In this document: positions 1-8,808 of the stretch, piece by piece
Numbering within the stretch: the first letter of the stretch is position 1
How the letters are laid out: every line of letters begins with the position of its first letter
Assembly (NCBI GenBank): GCA_964412375.1
Contig: CAYPOD010000009.1
Location: 34,946-98,945 of the forward strand
DNA length: 64,000 bases
Reading direction: 5' to 3'
From: CADEDV01 sp964412375
GTDB taxonomy: Bacteria > Bacteroidota > Bacteroidia > Chitinophagales > Chitinophagaceae
Notes under the pieces: model-generated
What the model was told of the DNA's origin: nothing
What the model saw: the letters and a program-made list of their open reading frames with translations, nothing else
Database searches by the model: none
Program-made: the position numbers and the translations under genes

Positions 1-1
1 A

Positions 2-907
2 GTAGCCAATCCGTCGGAACTATATATTGCCGATGCTGCGGGTAAAAACGCCAACCGTATCAGTTTCTTCAATCACGACTGGGTGAAGACCAAAAAACTC
101 TCCTTTCCTGAAAAGAAAACATTCATCAACACAAAAGGGCAAACGATAGAATACTGGGTGATGAAGCCGGCCGGTTTTGAACCGGGAAAAAAATATCCCT
201 TACTGCTCGAGATCCATGGCGGGCCATCTGCCATGTGGGGGCCGGGTGAAGCGAGTATGTGGCATGAGTACCAGTATTTCTGCAGCAAAGGATATGGAGT
301 AGTGTATTGCAATCCCAGGGGGAGCGGTGGTTATGGCGTGGAATTTCTTCGCAGCAACATCAACGATTGGGGCGCAGGACCGGCCAGCGATGTTCTCACA
401 GCTGTGGACAAAACCGTTGCCGAGGGATGGGCGGATACGTCTAAGCTGATGCTGACGGGAGGTTCCTATGCGGGTTATCTTGTTTCATGGATCATTGCTC
501 ATGATCAGCGTTTCAAAGCAGCCTGTGCACAAAGAGGTGTTTATGATCTTTCTACTTTTTTTGGAGAAGGCAATGCGTGGAGGCTGGTGCCTAATTATTT
601 TGGTGGCTATCCCTGGGAGGAAAAAGCAAAACAAATCCTCGAAAAGGAATCTCCCATCAATTATGTACACAACATCAAAACACCCCTGATCATTTTTCAT
701 GGTGAAAACGACCGGAGAACAGGAGTGATACAAAGTGAAATGTTGTACAGGAGCCTTAAAGTATTGGGCCGGCCGGTCGAGTATGTCCGTCATCCCGGCG
801 CTACCCACGAAATAACAAGAAGCGGTAATAACCGTCAACGTATAGACCAGCTGCTGCGCACCTGGGAGTTTTTTGAGAGATGGATCAACAACAAAAAAGA
901 ATTCTGA
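2..907 (+). CDS. S9 family (prolyl oligopeptidase-like) serine peptidase, C-terminal part; 5' end outside window
   Basis: The reading frame is already open at base 2, so this is the C-terminal portion (about 300 residues) of a larger protein. It shows the alpha/beta-hydrolase catalytic domain of S9 peptidases (DPP IV / acylaminoacyl peptidase type). The oxyanion region is HGGP, followed by NPRGSGGYG and the nucleophile elbow GGSYAGY (Ser codon near base 463). The acid is the Asp in HGENDRR and the base is the His in GATHE. The family usually has GGSYGGY, so the Ala is a mild variant. The missing N-terminus is expected to be a beta-propeller. It probably cleaves peptides, and export is likely but the signal peptide is off-window. 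A small cytochrome gene follows 63 bp downstream on the same strand. Confidence 0.9.
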   Translation, partial: VANPSELYIADAAGKNANRISFFNHDWVKTKKLSFPEKKTFINTKGQTIEYWVMKPAGFEPGKKYPLLLEIHGGPSAMWGPGEASMWHEYQYFCSKGYGVVYCNPRGSGGYGVEFLRSNINDWGAGPASDVLTAVDKTVAEGWADTSKLMLTGGSYAGYLVSWIIAHDQRFKAACAQRGVYDLSTFFGEGNAWRLVPNYFGGYPWEEKAKQILEKESPINYVHNIKTPLIIFHGENDRRTGVIQSEMLYRSLKVLGRPVEYVRHPGATHEITRSGNNRQRIDQLLRTWEFFERWINNKKEF

Positions 908-970
908 TGTTGCCACCCGGCGCAGATATGTTGCGTCCTGTATTCATTCTTAACCGTTAAAGACAATTGT

Positions 971-1366
971 ATGCGTCCCGCTAAAAAAATCTTCGTTCTT
1001 GTTGCTCTTACAGGGTTTGTTGCGGTTGGTGCGGCTTTCAGCACCCGGCCACCGGGTAAACATAAAAATCTCCAAATACTGCCGCAGGACATCAGCGATC
1101 AAAAATTAGACAGCATTATGGAAAGCTATAATGTTGCTCTTGGCGTTAATTGTAAATTCTGTCATGTACCGTATAAAAATTTTCCCGATAGCCTGGATTT
1201 TGCATCCGACGCAGAACCGATGAAAGAAGAAGCCAGAAAGATGATGCGCCTTACCATTCATATCAACAAGACCTGGTTTTATTATGACAGCAGCAAACGA
1301 CCGGAGTATCTCAACGTGGTGCATTGCAACACCTGTCACCGCGGTGAAGCATTTCCTGAATATTAA
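971..1366 (+). CDS. Small secreted diheme c-type cytochrome
   Basis: 131 residues. The N-terminus (residues 1-22) is a signal peptide or membrane anchor with two early Lys. Two heme-binding CXXCH motifs are visible: CKFCH at residues 61-65 and CNTCH at 119-123. The spacing and overall length resemble the short Bacteroidota cytochromes related to the photosynthetic reaction-centre cytochrome subunit domain; that placement is from pattern memory. Methionines between the motifs (around 84-92) could be axial ligands. It is predicted to act in the periplasm as an electron carrier; its partner is unknown. Its stop codon overlaps the convergent amidase gene by 4 bp. Confidence 0.8.
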   Translation: MRPAKKIFVLVALTGFVAVGAAFSTRPPGKHKNLQILPQDISDQKLDSIMESYNVALGVNCKFCHVPYKNFPDSLDFASDAEPMKEEARKMMRLTIHINKTWFYYDSSKRPEYLNVVHCNTCHRGEAFPEY

Positions 1367-2526
1367 AGTGATCGCAACCAGTCTTTGATGCCCAGAACAA
1401 TTTTAGTTGCCACCTGTTTGTGAAACTTAGGATCTAAGATCCTTTTTTCGTCTTCTTCATTACTGAGAAAAGCCACTTCCACCAGGCAGTTGGGATATTC
1501 GGTAGGCCCGCTAAGGGCAAAATTGAAGCTGCCGATATTGCCAAAATTACCCAGCCCCAGTTCCAGCATCCTGTTCAAAATAAATTGCGTCGGCGGCCTG
1601 AAACCGATATAACGGTAATAAGTACTTGTTCCTTTCACTGAATCCCTTCCTGATGAATTGAGGTGAATACTTATCAGCAAATCCGGGTCTTCAGCTTTCA
1701 GCATTGCTGTTCGCTGTATCATATCAAGACTGGTATCAATAACTCTTGTCATAAACACAGCAGCTTTTTCTTTCTTCAGTGCTTTCTCCAGCTCTTTGGC
1801 CATTTTTAGAGTGTATTCTTTTTCCAGGATGCCGCTGGTTTTGCCGGTGGCGCCCTTGTTGTCGCCGCCATGCCCTGCATCCACAGCGATTTTCAGCTTC
1901 CGTAAACGGAGGTCAGGAGGTTGCCTTTTAACCCTAATCGTTAATCGTTTTCCTTCATAATAAATGCTATGCCCCCAGTGCTGGCGGTGTTTCAGTTCAA
2001 TGATCACACGAAATACATCTTCTTCTATTTGTTCATGATAGACATTGGCTATTTCTTTTGCGGCAGGAAGCTGGGTGATCCAGTTGGTATTGCCGGTGGC
2101 GCCAAAAATATCCACCACAAGTTTGGAAGGATTGATCTGCTGCAAGCTTTGATAAGGTAGTTTCTCATCAAGGGAAATGGTAACAAGATCATATTTATCA
2201 TCGCCGGCTACCCGCCAGCTTGATGTGAGATAATAGGGTTTGATCTTCACCGATGTGTCGGGTGCAAAATTTACTTTGGGTAACCAGGCAAACCTGTTTT
2301 TGGATAGCTGCACTTTATAATCATTCATCACACTGTCTGTTACTTTCATCACAATGCCCGTATCGAGATAGGACATTTTGGCTCCTCCCAAACGGTCATC
2401 ACCCAGGCCATACTCCAGGTATGGCAATGGCCCCGTAGTTTTTCCTGATAAAAACCCGTTTCCGGGCAGTTGTGCAGAGGCTTTAAAGCCGATTATCAAA
2501 CCAACCAGAAGAAGAAGCCGTATCAT
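1363..2526 (-). CDS. N-acetylmuramoyl-L-alanine amidase (Amidase_3 type)
   Basis: 387 residues with an N-terminal signal peptide (about residues 1-18). Residues about 100-200 form a beta-rich region resembling an AMIN-like domain. The C-terminal zinc amidase domain starts at KIAVDAGHGG. Visible Amidase_3 landmarks are DAGHGG (His ligand), the Glu in ILEKEY, SIHLNS (second His ligand) and EVAFLSNEEDE with the catalytic Glu. It cleaves the bond between MurNAc and the stem peptide in the periplasm, as in AmiA/B/C enzymes used in daughter-cell separation. The gene is monocistronic as far as seen. Its first codons contain a 20-bp sequence repeated exactly in its upstream region. Confidence 0.9.
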   Translation of the reverse strand: MIRLLLLVGLIIGFKASAQLPGNGFLSGKTTGPLPYLEYGLGDDRLGGAKMSYLDTGIVMKVTDSVMNDYKVQLSKNRFAWLPKVNFAPDTSVKIKPYYLTSSWRVAGDDKYDLVTISLDEKLPYQSLQQINPSKLVVDIFGATGNTNWITQLPAAKEIANVYHEQIEEDVFRVIIELKHRQHWGHSIYYEGKRLTIRVKRQPPDLRLRKLKIAVDAGHGGDNKGATGKTSGILEKEYTLKMAKELEKALKKEKAAVFMTRVIDTSLDMIQRTAMLKAEDPDLLISIHLNSSGRDSVKGTSTYYRYIGFRPPTQFILNRMLELGLGNFGNIGSFNFALSGPTEYPNCLVEVAFLSNEEDEKRILDPKFHKQVATKIVLGIKDWLRSL

Positions 2527-2560
2527 GAAAGGAAGATAGCATAAAAACCCGTTTCCGGGC
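2448..2560. repeat. Exact 20-bp direct repeat spanning the amidase start
   Basis: The sequence ATAAAAACCCGTTTCCGGGC occurs at 2448-2467, inside the amidase coding region just after the signal peptide, and again at 2541-2560, upstream of its start codon. The copies are 93 bp apart. The core CCCGTTTCCGGG can form a small hairpin. A second hairpin, TCCGTA-GAAT-TACGGA, follows the upstream copy. Confidence 0.7.
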
Positions 2561-2716
2561 TTTCCGTAGAATTACGGAATAACTAATTGCTTTTACTGAA
2601 TTTCGGTATAAACCCTTATTATCAAACACTATGTATGAAAATCGTCCGTTAATATTGCAAGCGGCAAAAAACCGCAACATTTAAGAATCCATATCCTGTA
2701 GAAAAAATCAGAGAGT

Positions 2717-3469
2717 ATGAACTGGAACACTGTGATGGGCCTGGTTTCAACAATAGCCTTGTCCATTCCTATCATAACGATACTTGCCACACGACTCACC
2801 AACTACCGTGTGTTTCCTGCATTGCTGGCTTATTATATTATTGTCATGGGTTATAACCTGATGACTGAAGGCTATATCAATGTTTCTCCTGCATTTATTC
2901 GCAATTATGGAATCACCAATAACCTGCTCGATCCACCCCTGATCCTTACATTTCTGACCTATTTCAGTACATCGCCTTCACTGACAAAGAAAATGCAAAT
3001 TATCACAGCAGCTTTTGCAGGCTTCGAACTGGTGGTGCTTGCCGTTTTCGGATTTACAGTCAAAACAATCACGATAATAATGGGACCGGGTCTGTTGCTG
3101 GTATTATTTTTCAGCGGCTTATTTTTCTTTCGCCAGATCCGCATCACCATTATGCACCAAAAAGCTACCGGAAAAGCCCTGATGATTGCTGCCATACTTT
3201 TTGCTTATGGTTGTTTCAGCATCATCTATATCATGTATTACCTGCTGAAAGAACAAAATGTGGCTGACACCTTCCTGGTATATTTTATGGTTTCCACATT
3301 CTCTTCGTTGCTGATGAGTGCCGGCATTTTTATAGAGAGAAGAAGGGTGAAAAAACTGGCCGAACTGAAAGTGACACGTAAAGAGCTCTCCGACCTGTAT
3401 GGTGAAAATAAAACGGCCGCCCCATTAAAGACGGCCATCTTTGATTTCGACAGGGAGCAGTGGAATTAA
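2717..3469 (+). CDS. Seven-transmembrane protein of unknown function
   Basis: 250 residues, not recognised as a named family. Seven hydrophobic segments can be read, at roughly residues 7-27, 32-50, 72-90, 96-116, 120-140, 153-177 and 186-206. A charged cytoplasmic tail of about 40 residues starting at ERRRVKK follows. The layout (seven helices, then a basic linker) resembles the membrane part of some 7TM sensor proteins, but no output domain follows, so no function is assigned. The gene ends 4 bp inside the convergent acyl-CoA dehydrogenase gene. The upstream gap to the divergent amidase is 190 bp and is AT-rich. Confidence 0.7.
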   Translation: MNWNTVMGLVSTIALSIPIITILATRLTNYRVFPALLAYYIIVMGYNLMTEGYINVSPAFIRNYGITNNLLDPPLILTFLTYFSTSPSLTKKMQIITAAFAGFELVVLAVFGFTVKTITIIMGPGLLLVLFFSGLFFFRQIRITIMHQKATGKALMIAAILFAYGCFSIIYIMYYLLKEQNVADTFLVYFMVSTFSSLLMSAGIFIERRRVKKLAELKVTRKELSDLYGENKTAAPLKTAIFDFDREQWN

Positions 3470-5259
3470 AAGCAATACCTGCCCTCTTCAATCATTTTAT
3501 CTGCAATTCTTCTTCTTGCATCCTTGCTGTTAAAAGGTTCAGCTTTGGTAAAACGTTTCAATCCCATCAGGATCATTCGTTGCTCGTCGCCTTCGGCAAA
3601 TGCATTGATAGCATCTTTGCCTGATTTATTCACCCTGTCAGCTGCATCATAAAGGTAGGTCTGCATGATGTCCAGGTAGTATCGGCTCTCTGCTTCTCCC
3701 CGTTGATCCACCATCTTTGCCACCCGCAGGAAAACACTTTCTGCATTGAACACCTCAATCGCCATGTCGGCAATATTCATGAGCACCTCCTGTTCATGCT
3801 CAATTTTCATCATCAGTTTTTGCACGGCAGCGCCTGCTGTCAGCAAAATTGCTTTCTTCAGGTTGGCCAATAATTTTTTCTCTTTTGCAAAAGCCTCCTC
3901 CTCATCGCTGCCAAAATCAGGAATGCTCATCAATTCTTTAGAGACAGCCATAGCAGGCCCCATCAGGTCAAGCCGTCCCTGCATGGCTCTTTTTAATGTC
4001 ATATCCAGTGTAAGCAGGCGATTGATCTCGTTGGTGCCTTCGTATATCCGGTTAATGCGGCTGTCACGGTAGGCCCTTGAAATATTATACTCAGCGCTGA
4101 AACCATTGCCACCGTGAATCTGCACGCCTTCATCCACCACAAAGTCCAGCACTTCACTGCCATACACTTTCAGCATCGCACATTCAATGGCATATTCTTC
4201 TGCAGCGCCCAGCAACGATTCATTAAAGGGTTTGCCTGCAGCCAATAATTCCTCTTCTTTATCATCGATCCATTTGGCAGTACGGTACAAGGCAGATTCT
4301 GCAACAAAAACCCGAATGGCCATTTCTGCCAGCTTATGTTTGATGGCGCCAAAATTTGAAATGGGTTGTTTGAACTGTTCTCTTGTTTTGGCATAAACAA
4401 CGGAATCGGTCAGGGCCCTCCTGGCACCGCCAACTGCGGCCGCACATAATTTCAAACGGCCGATGTTCAGAATATTGAAAGCAATCTTATGTCCCTTGCC
4501 TATTTCACCCAGCACATTTTCAACAGGCACCTTGCAGTCCTGGAAATATAACTGAACGGTTGACGACCCTTTGATACCCATTTTATGTTCCTCGGGTCCT
4601 TGTGTGAAACCTTCTGTTCCTCTTTCTACAATAAAGCCCGTGAATTTATCGCCATCCACTTTGGCAAACACGGTATATACATGTGCAAAACCTCCATTGG
4701 TGATCCAGCATTTTTGCCCGTTAAGGATATAATATTTTCCGTCATCACTCAGTTTGGCAGTCGTCTTTGCGCCCAGTGCATCACTGCCGCTGTTGGGTTC
4801 GGTCAGGCCATAGGAGCCTGCCCATTCTCCGGTGATGAGTTTGGGAATGTATTTTTGCTTTTGTTCGGGTGTGCCAAAATATAGAATGGGTAATGTGCCG
4901 ATGCCGGTATGGGCTGCAATGGCAACAGAGAATGAGTGGCCTGCACCGAGATATTCATTAACGATGGTGGAGGTGACAAAATCTTTTCCCAGCCCGCCAT
5001 ATTCTTCAGGAAAGGAAACAGACAGCAATCCCTGTTCACCTGTTTTTGTAACCAGCGATTTCATTAATCCTTCTTCCAGGTTATCAATCCTGTCGAGAAT
5101 AGGATAGACCTCTGCATCGAGAAACTGGTCACACATGTCCCGGATCATCTTTTGTTCTTCAGCAAAATCTTCTGCTGTGAACGTTTCAACTGGCAAAGAC
5201 TCTTTCACCAGCCATTCACCGCCTTTCAGGACGGTTTTTGTTTCTGCGGCAACACTCAT
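3466..5259 (-). CDS. Acyl-CoA dehydrogenase family protein
   Basis: 597 residues, the length of the longer Bacteroidota acyl-CoA dehydrogenases that carry a C-terminal extension after the about 380-residue catalytic fold. Landmarks are GLTEPNSGSDA (FAD/substrate region, about residue 153-163), CWITNGG, the QIHGGNGFS loop and YEGTNEINR, where the Glu is the usual catalytic base position in many family members. The likely role is FAD-dependent alpha,beta-desaturation of acyl-CoA in beta-oxidation. It lies downstream of the MarR gene on the same strand, with a 95-bp gap. Control by that MarR protein is plausible but not shown. Confidence 0.92.
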   Translation of the reverse strand: MSVAAETKTVLKGGEWLVKESLPVETFTAEDFAEEQKMIRDMCDQFLDAEVYPILDRIDNLEEGLMKSLVTKTGEQGLLSVSFPEEYGGLGKDFVTSTIVNEYLGAGHSFSVAIAAHTGIGTLPILYFGTPEQKQKYIPKLITGEWAGSYGLTEPNSGSDALGAKTTAKLSDDGKYYILNGQKCWITNGGFAHVYTVFAKVDGDKFTGFIVERGTEGFTQGPEEHKMGIKGSSTVQLYFQDCKVPVENVLGEIGKGHKIAFNILNIGRLKLCAAAVGGARRALTDSVVYAKTREQFKQPISNFGAIKHKLAEMAIRVFVAESALYRTAKWIDDKEEELLAAGKPFNESLLGAAEEYAIECAMLKVYGSEVLDFVVDEGVQIHGGNGFSAEYNISRAYRDSRINRIYEGTNEINRLLTLDMTLKRAMQGRLDLMGPAMAVSKELMSIPDFGSDEEEAFAKEKKLLANLKKAILLTAGAAVQKLMMKIEHEQEVLMNIADMAIEVFNAESVFLRVAKMVDQRGEAESRYYLDIMQTYLYDAADRVNKSGKDAINAFAEGDEQRMILMGLKRFTKAEPFNSKDARRRIADKMIEEGRYCF

Positions 5260-5354
5260 GGTAAAAAGTTTAAAAGGTTTAAGGGGTTCAATATGTTTAG
5301 CGTTAAAAAAAACTTCAGGCAGTTACGCTTTTCTCATTCACCACTGCCCATTTA

Positions 5355-5795
5355 CTACTTCAAATTATCATACACCACCTGCAACACTTCCTTGCACACT
5401 TCAATTTTATCGGCAGGCACGGTTTCTAATGCTTCATTCAATGTTTCTTCGGCCAGCAACATGGATTCTTCCTGTAGTTTTTGTGCATGTTTGGTCAGGT
5501 AGATCATGTTAATGCGTCTGTCCGTTTCTGACGGCACCCGTTTTACCAGGTTCTGTTTTTCCAGGTTGTCAACAAGCCGGGTGATGCTGGGTTTGTCCCG
5601 GAATGTTGCATTGCACAATTCCTGCTGGCTGATGCCTTCCTGTTTCCATAAATGATACAACACACTCCACTGCTCGATGGTAAGGTTGAGCCCGGCGGCA
5701 TTAAATTTTTTTTGCAACCGCCTCGCTATTGCAGTCGAAGCCTTGCCGGTCACAAAGCTGTAGAGCTCTCCTTTCTTAAATTGGTTGTTTGGCAT
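5355..5795 (-). CDS. MarR family transcriptional regulator
   Basis: 146 residues counted from the Met of MPNNQF. This start is preferred over longer in-frame ones because a consensus promoter (TTG-N19-TAATTTTG) ends about 20 bp upstream; longer starts would lie over or upstream of the promoter. The winged-helix features are ISQQELCNAT with the recognition segment PSITRLVDNLEKQNLVKR, and the wing DRRINMIYLT. MarR dimers usually repress a divergent gene and themselves, releasing on binding small aromatic or fatty ligands. Here the divergent gene is an alpha/beta hydrolase, and an acyl-CoA dehydrogenase lies downstream. That fits a lipid- or aromatic-acid-responsive role, which is inference. Confidence 0.9.
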   Translation of the reverse strand: MPNNQFKKGELYSFVTGKASTAIARRLQKKFNAAGLNLTIEQWSVLYHLWKQEGISQQELCNATFRDKPSITRLVDNLEKQNLVKRVPSETDRRINMIYLTKHAQKLQEESMLLAEETLNEALETVPADKIEVCKEVLQVVYDNLK

Positions 5796-5816
5796 ATCGT
5801 TGTTTATGCAACTATC

Positions 5817-5850
5817 CAAAATTAATCTTATTTTTGATTCGGCCAAGTTA
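5817..5850. promoter_or_regulatory. Back-to-back divergent promoters between the marR-type gene and the hydrolase gene
   Basis: On the minus strand, TTG (5846-5844), a 19-bp spacer and TAATTTTG (5824-5817) match the Bacteroidota -33/-7 consensus and point to the MarR gene. On the plus strand, TATTTTTG (5829-5836) is a -7 element for the hydrolase gene; its -33 element is weak. The two -7 boxes are only 4 bp apart, so one bound regulator could block both. Confidence 0.65.
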
Positions 5851-5879
5851 TTTTTTCTGAAAATTTTCGCAGCAAGGGC

Positions 5880-6710
5880 ATGGAGCATCATTACCTCAAT
5901 TATAAAAACTCCCGCATCAGTTATTACCGGTTTGGGGCAGGTCCAAAACTGGTTTTCTGCTTTCATGGCTATGGTGAAGAAGCATCGGTGTATGGTTTTT
6001 TGGAAAAATATGCCGGCGATAAGTTCAGTTTCATTTCCATTGACCTGCCCTTTCACGGAAAAACAGAATGGAAAGAAGGGCTGAATTTTTTAAATAACGA
6101 CCTGCAACAGATCATTAAGGAAATTTTGATTAAGGATAACCAGCAACGAACAGCCGGCAACCAACAACTTTCTCTCCTGGGTTTCAGTCTCGGTGGCCGC
6201 ATGGCATTAAGTCTTTACCAGGCACAACCATCAACTATTGAAAAAATGGTATTGCTGGCGCCGGATGGATTGAAGGTGAATTTTTGGTACTGGCTGGCCA
6301 CACAGACATGGGCCGGTAATAAATTCTTTGCACTCACTATGCGGAAACCGGGTTGGTTTTTTGGTTTTTTGAAATTGCTGAATAAGCTTGGTTTTGTGAA
6401 TGCAAGCATTTTCAAATTTGTGAATTATTATATTGGCAACAAAGAAGTGCGGCAGCAGCTTTACAACCGCTGGACAGCATTGCGAAAACTAAAACCCAGC
6501 CTGAAAAAGATCAAAAACGCTATTCGGGAAAACAATACTTCGGTGCGATTGGTATATGGCAAACACGACCGCATCATTCTTTCTTCCGTGGGTGAAAAAT
6601 TCAGGAAAGGTATAGAAGAACAATGCACTCTTGCTGTCATTCCTTCCGGCCACCAGGTGCTGCATGAAAAACATGTAAAAGAGATCATGTTGGCCCTTTA
6701 TCAGGGATAA
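5880..6710 (+). CDS. Alpha/beta hydrolase
   Basis: 276 residues, cytoplasmic (no signal peptide). The fold's markers are the oxyanion HGYGEE near residue 30, IDLPFHGKTEW, the nucleophile elbow GFSLGG (Ser about residue 102), the acid in VYGKHDRI and the final His in PSGHQVLHEKH. Residues about 125-200 form a helical lid. The substrate cannot be read from sequence. The gene is divergent from the MarR regulator with closely packed promoters, so regulation by it is likely. It overlaps the convergent lipoprotein gene by 10 bp. Confidence 0.85.
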   Translation: MEHHYLNYKNSRISYYRFGAGPKLVFCFHGYGEEASVYGFLEKYAGDKFSFISIDLPFHGKTEWKEGLNFLNNDLQQIIKEILIKDNQQRTAGNQQLSLLGFSLGGRMALSLYQAQPSTIEKMVLLAPDGLKVNFWYWLATQTWAGNKFFALTMRKPGWFFGFLKLLNKLGFVNASIFKFVNYYIGNKEVRQQLYNRWTALRKLKPSLKKIKNAIRENNTSVRLVYGKHDRIILSSVGEKFRKGIEEQCTLAVIPSGHQVLHEKHVKEIMLALYQG

Positions 6711-7447
6711 TTATTTATATGGACCGGGTCGCCTATTTCTCCTGTTTCAATACATGTAAAGATTCCGTTATCGGCTTGCTTTAAAAGAACTACCCCGGTG
6801 TTATACTTTTTCAACAAAAAAGCCATCGCTGTTTCGTCTTTTACTGCATAAACAGCCCGTATCCTGTTAAACTCATTAACCAGTGAATCAGGGAATGCCG
6901 GCTGATAACCGGGGTTTGACACTTTTGGATATTTTATGACAAAATCTCTTGCAGCTTCCGGATCAACAATTGCCATTGCATATACATCATTACCGGCAGT
7001 GATAACAAACCTTTTTTCATGGAGAGTGTTTTCTGTTGCCATATAAATAAATCCATATAGATCACCGCTGGACGGAGGCGTTCCTTTCGGATGGTTGTGT
7101 ATATCTGCAAACATGTTGGTTACAGCCACAACTGTAGAACTATGTGCATTTCCGGTGTTTATTGCAGAGATAATAATATTGCCACCTTCATCTTTTCCAA
7201 AGGAAATGGCATGTTCTAGACCATCTGCTGAAAACGCAGCCTGTATCTTGTCTTTTGCTATCGAAAAGATGCCTGTTTTTGAAAAAGCTGTTATTTTTTT
7301 TAAGGCTTCCTCTGCTTCGGTGCAGGGAGTAATATCAAATTGTGATTGGATAATTCTTTTTTTTGAGCCTGTTTGGTTACAGGCAAGAGAAAATAGCAGC
7401 ATTAATAATAATGCCGTTGCGGTTGCAGAAAATAGTTTGATATTCAT
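6701..7447 (-). CDS. Lipoprotein with a JAB/JAMM-like HNHP...D motif
   Basis: 248 residues counted from the Met before NIKLFSA; a start three codons upstream is also possible. The N-terminus is a lipoprotein signal (LLFSLAC, Cys as anchor). The middle contains FADIHNHPKGTPPSSGD, which resembles the zinc-binding HxHP...SxxD signature of JAB/JAMM-type metalloproteins such as RadC, though the Ser-Asp spacing is one residue shorter than canonical. A putative isopeptidase or amidase role in the envelope is therefore only a suggestion. The gene is divergent from the glycosyltransferase gene and convergent with the hydrolase. Confidence 0.6.
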   Translation of the reverse strand: MNIKLFSATATALLLMLLFSLACNQTGSKKRIIQSQFDITPCTEAEEALKKITAFSKTGIFSIAKDKIQAAFSADGLEHAISFGKDEGGNIIISAINTGNAHSSTVVAVTNMFADIHNHPKGTPPSSGDLYGFIYMATENTLHEKRFVITAGNDVYAMAIVDPEAARDFVIKYPKVSNPGYQPAFPDSLVNEFNRIRAVYAVKDETAMAFLLKKYNTGVVLLKQADNGIFTCIETGEIGDPVHINNYP

Positions 7448-7514
7448 AAGAGACAAATAGTCTATCCGTTACATTCCCGGTGACAAAATTAACGGCTTTG
7501 TTACGCAGGTGACA

Positions 7515-8666
7515 ATGTTTAGATTTGTCCATCGCATGATTCTTTTCTATTTTATTATAGGGTTATTTGTCATTTACAGCGGCCTTGTTCTTTATTACTG
7601 GCAGAGCTGGCGATCCATTCCTTATTATAGAGCCGGTACCGGATCATCTATAACCACCATTTCTGTTATCATTCCTGCAAGAAATGAAGAAAAAAACATC
7701 GGAGCATTGTTGCAGGCACTGCAGCAACAAACATATCCCAATCATTTATTTGAAGTGATCGTTGTGGATGACCACTCTACAGATGAAACAGCAACCATTA
7801 CTCAACAATTTCCCTTTGCCAAACTCATTCGGTTAAAAGAAGACAATATCAATTCCTATAAAAAGAAAGCCATTGAAACCGGCATTGCTGCTGCAACAGG
7901 TGAACTGATCGTAACAACAGATGCCGATTGCCTGCCGCCTCCCGACTGGTTGAAGACAATTGCTGCATTCAAAGAAGAAAGAGAAGCTGTTTTTATTGCC
8001 GCACCGGTTTCTATTACCTGCAATTCATCACTGTTGCAGGTTTTCCAGGCCATGGATTTTATGGTGCTGCAGGGAATCACCGGTGCTGTGGTAAATAAAA
8101 GGCAAATGAGCATGTGCAACGGGGCCAACCTTGCCTATGAAAGAAAAGCGTTTTATGAAGTGAATGGTTTTGCGGGTATAGATAGTATTGCTTCCGGTGA
8201 TGATATGCTGCTGATGTATAAGATCAGCAAACAATATTCCGATAGGATTCATTACCTGAAGTCAAAAGATGCGATCGTTTCTACACAACCGGCTGCAACC
8301 TGGAAGGAATTTATTCAGCAACGCATCCGCTGGGCCAGTAAAGCAGCGAAATACCAGGATAAGAGAATATTCCCGGTGCTGCTGCTGGTATATCTTTTCA
8401 ATCTTTCGTTTTTAGTACTTGCCATCTTTTCATTTTGGAATACCTCCCCGATGAATATCGGAACTGGATTTTGGCTATTAGGTTTGCTGGTTGCAAAAAC
8501 CATGGTTGAGTTGCCGTTGTTTGTTGCCGTTTCCCGCTTTTTTCATAAACAATGGGCCATCAAATGGTTTTTCTTTTTTCAACCGCTGCATATTCTTTAT
8601 ACGATCATTTCCGGTTTTTTTGGCCAGTTGGGGAAATATGAATGGAAGGGAAGAAGGGTTAGCTAA
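7515..8666 (+). CDS. Membrane glycosyltransferase, family 2
   Basis: About 383 residues from the first ATG; an in-frame GTG two codons upstream and an ATG seven codons downstream are alternatives. One N-terminal helix is followed by a GT-A domain: VIIPARNEEKNI, VVDDHSTDET, the DxD-type TTDADC, the acceptor-side GDD, and QQRIRW as the (Q/R)xxRW motif. Three hydrophobic C-terminal segments follow from about residue 290. The topology is that of processive or lipid-linked GT2 enzymes that add sugars at the cytoplasmic face. Donor and acceptor are unknown; an O-antigen ligase-like gene sits 1.2 kb away. Confidence 0.88.
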   Translation: MFRFVHRMILFYFIIGLFVIYSGLVLYYWQSWRSIPYYRAGTGSSITTISVIIPARNEEKNIGALLQALQQQTYPNHLFEVIVVDDHSTDETATITQQFPFAKLIRLKEDNINSYKKKAIETGIAAATGELIVTTDADCLPPPDWLKTIAAFKEEREAVFIAAPVSITCNSSLLQVFQAMDFMVLQGITGAVVNKRQMSMCNGANLAYERKAFYEVNGFAGIDSIASGDDMLLMYKISKQYSDRIHYLKSKDAIVSTQPAATWKEFIQQRIRWASKAAKYQDKRIFPVLLLVYLFNLSFLVLAIFSFWNTSPMNIGTGFWLLGLLVAKTMVELPLFVAVSRFFHKQWAIKWFFFFQPLHILYTIISGFFGQLGKYEWKGRRVS

Positions 8667-8668
8667 GC

Positions 8669-8775
8669 GTTAAAAGAGGAAAGGGGTGAAAGAGTACAAT
8701 CGGAAATTACCAGTTCACCGCATAAGTTCTTTTCAATAACATTTAAACTCTTACAAGAACTCCTTTTCTCTTTAA
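8669..8775. repeat. Imperfect inverted repeat between the glycosyltransferase and permease genes
   Basis: GTTAAAAGAGGAAAGG (from 8671) is nearly complementary to CCTTTTCTCTTTAAC about 80 bp downstream. It is a possible terminator or attenuator stem; no clear T-run follows. Confidence 0.35.
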
Positions 8776-8808
8776 CTCTTTTGAACTCTTGGCTTATCTT
8801 TCCACCTC

